Shown here: piece by piece, positions 23,291 through 24,146 of the stretch
Layout: every line of letters starts with the position of its first letter
Numbering within the stretch: position 1 is the stretch's first letter
Assembly: GCA_034716535.1 (NCBI GenBank)
Contig: JAYEJW010000584.1
Coordinates: forward strand, 1-24,146
Source: JAYEJW01 sp034716535
Lineage (GTDB): Bacteria; Pseudomonadota; Gammaproteobacteria; Chromatiales; Chromatiaceae
Reading direction: 5' to 3'
DNA: 24,146 nucleotides
Made by a program: the position numbers and the translations under genes
The notes under the pieces: model-generated
Told to the model about the DNA's origin: nothing
The model's input: the letters and a program-made list of their open reading frames with translations, nothing else
Database searches by the model: none

Positions 23291-24146
23291 TTAACAGCGC
23301 ACCTCGGCATTCGCGCGGAAATACCACCACCAGGTGGCCAGCATGCAGGTCAGTGTGGACACACCGAAAGCGGCAATGGCGAAATACACACCGCCGAAGA
23401 GGTCGTTGGAAATGGCCAGGAAAATGGGGATGAAGAAACCACCTAAGGCCGCGATCGAGGCGGTGAAACCCAGGGCCACGGCGGTTTCGGTCTCCGCCTG
23501 GTGCTTGGCCAGCGCCCGCCCTGCCTCATCCTTATCCTTCGACCAGCGCTGGTGCAGGGAATGGAAGATACTGGGGATCATGCGGAACACGGAGCCGTTG
23601 CCGATACCGGTCGTAACAAATACGACCAGGAACAGCAGGTAGAAACCGGTCGGATTGCCGGTATAAGCATCGGCCGGCAGGTACAGCAGCACCCCGAATA
23701 CGGCGGCGGCCATCACCCCGAAATTCCAGAAGGTGAGGCTGGCGCCACCGATGCGGTCGGCCAGCCAGCCGCCCAGCGGCCGGATCAAGGCCCCCAACAG
23801 CGGCCCGACGAAGGCGTACCTGACCAGGTGAGAATGCGGGAACTGGGTGGCCAACAGCATGGGGAAGGCGACGGCGAGGCCGATGAAGGTGCCGAAGGTG
23901 CCGGTGTACAGCCAGCTTCCCACCCAGGCGTGCTTGCGATGGAAGACGGTCGCCTCCTCCGCAAAGGACGCCTCGATGTGCCGAATGTTGTTCATACCGA
24001 ACCAGACGGCAAGGGTGGAGAGCACGATGAACGGCACCCAGATAAAGCCGGCGTTCTGCAGCCAGATCTGCTTGTCCACACCCTCGTCCACCATGGTCTG
24101 GGCGTCGCCGCCCATGACGAACAGCGCGCCGCCGTAGATCACTATC
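23291..24146 (-). CDS. narK: Nitrate/nitrite transporter of the NarK family, cut by window edge
   Basis: The C-terminal 285 or so residues of a second NarK-family MFS transporter; the start lies beyond the right end of the window. Visible family features are GALIRPLGGWLADRIGGASL (MFS loop), VFVTTGIGNGSVFRMIPSIF (second nitrate signature) and ETETAVALGFTASIAALGGF, followed by FIPIFLAIS, which resembles the end of E. coli NarK. A charged insert (LHQRWSKDKDEAGRALAKHQ) precedes the penultimate helices. It is the most upstream nar gene seen here; the promoter and any FNR or NarL sites controlling the cluster would be outside the window. Confidence 0.95.
   Translation of the reverse strand, partial: IVIYGGALFVMGGDAQTMVDEGVDKQIWLQNAGFIWVPFIVLSTLAVWFGMNNIRHIEASFAEEATVFHRKHAWVGSWLYTGTFGTFIGLAVAFPMLLATQFPHSHLVRYAFVGPLLGALIRPLGGWLADRIGGASLTFWNFGVMAAAVFGVLLYLPADAYTGNPTGFYLLFLVVFVTTGIGNGSVFRMIPSIFHSLHQRWSKDKDEAGRALAKHQAETETAVALGFTASIAALGGFFIPIFLAISNDLFGGVYFAIAAFGVSTLTCMLATWWWYFRANAEVRC

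Overview
The window looks like chromosomal DNA of a GC-rich, respiring gammaproteobacterium, most likely a sulfur-oxidising, nitrate-respiring member of the Chromatiales/Ectothiorhodospiraceae group. This rests on protein resemblance (NarGHJI with tandem NarK, a DsrC-family protein, a group 1 NiFe hydrogenase, a Sfum_1244-like protein), not on any rRNA or marker gene. I saw no tRNA, rRNA, CRISPR array or insertion sequence.

Left part (1-5.5 kb): a conserved Sfum_1244-like protein, a 2-oxoglutarate/Fe(II) dioxygenase and a degenerate response-regulator receiver on the plus strand. They converge on a minus-strand mepA-type murein endopeptidase, followed by an SLC13-type anion permease with two internal RCK_C domains. 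Middle-left (5.7-10.3 kb): a minus-strand unit with a Tat-exported NiFe hydrogenase small subunit, its large subunit and, 16 nt further on, a secreted protein carrying one CxxCH haem site, a PKD domain, two MopE-type metal-binding repeats and a cadherin-like domain. No cytochrome b, Isp or maturation gene is present, so the secreted haem/metal protein is the obvious candidate partner of the enzyme.

Middle-right (10.3-14.4 kb): a gene-poor 0.73 kb gap, a divergent pair (unknown protein and PiuC/YbiX-type hydroxylase), a second 0.72 kb gap with repeats, an extended -10 box, an eroded-looking reading frame and a terminator-like hairpin, then a two-gene HPP membrane protein/CBS protein unit that ends in a strong two-tier terminator.

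Right part (14.4-24.1 kb): a complete minus-strand respiratory nitrate reductase cluster, read as narK (cut by the window edge), narK, narG, narH, narJ, narI and last a DsrC-family protein with no cysteines. The NarK proteins move nitrate and nitrite, NarGHI reduces nitrate with quinol electrons on the cytoplasmic side, and NarJ assembles the enzyme. The cysteine-free DsrC relative suggests a link between sulfur metabolism and nitrate respiration. Every gap longer than 60 nt inside this cluster holds a GC-rich hairpin without a T-run, which suggests mRNA processing or differential stability. The HPP/CBS unit converges on the nar cluster and may be functionally related, because some HPP proteins are nitrite transporters.
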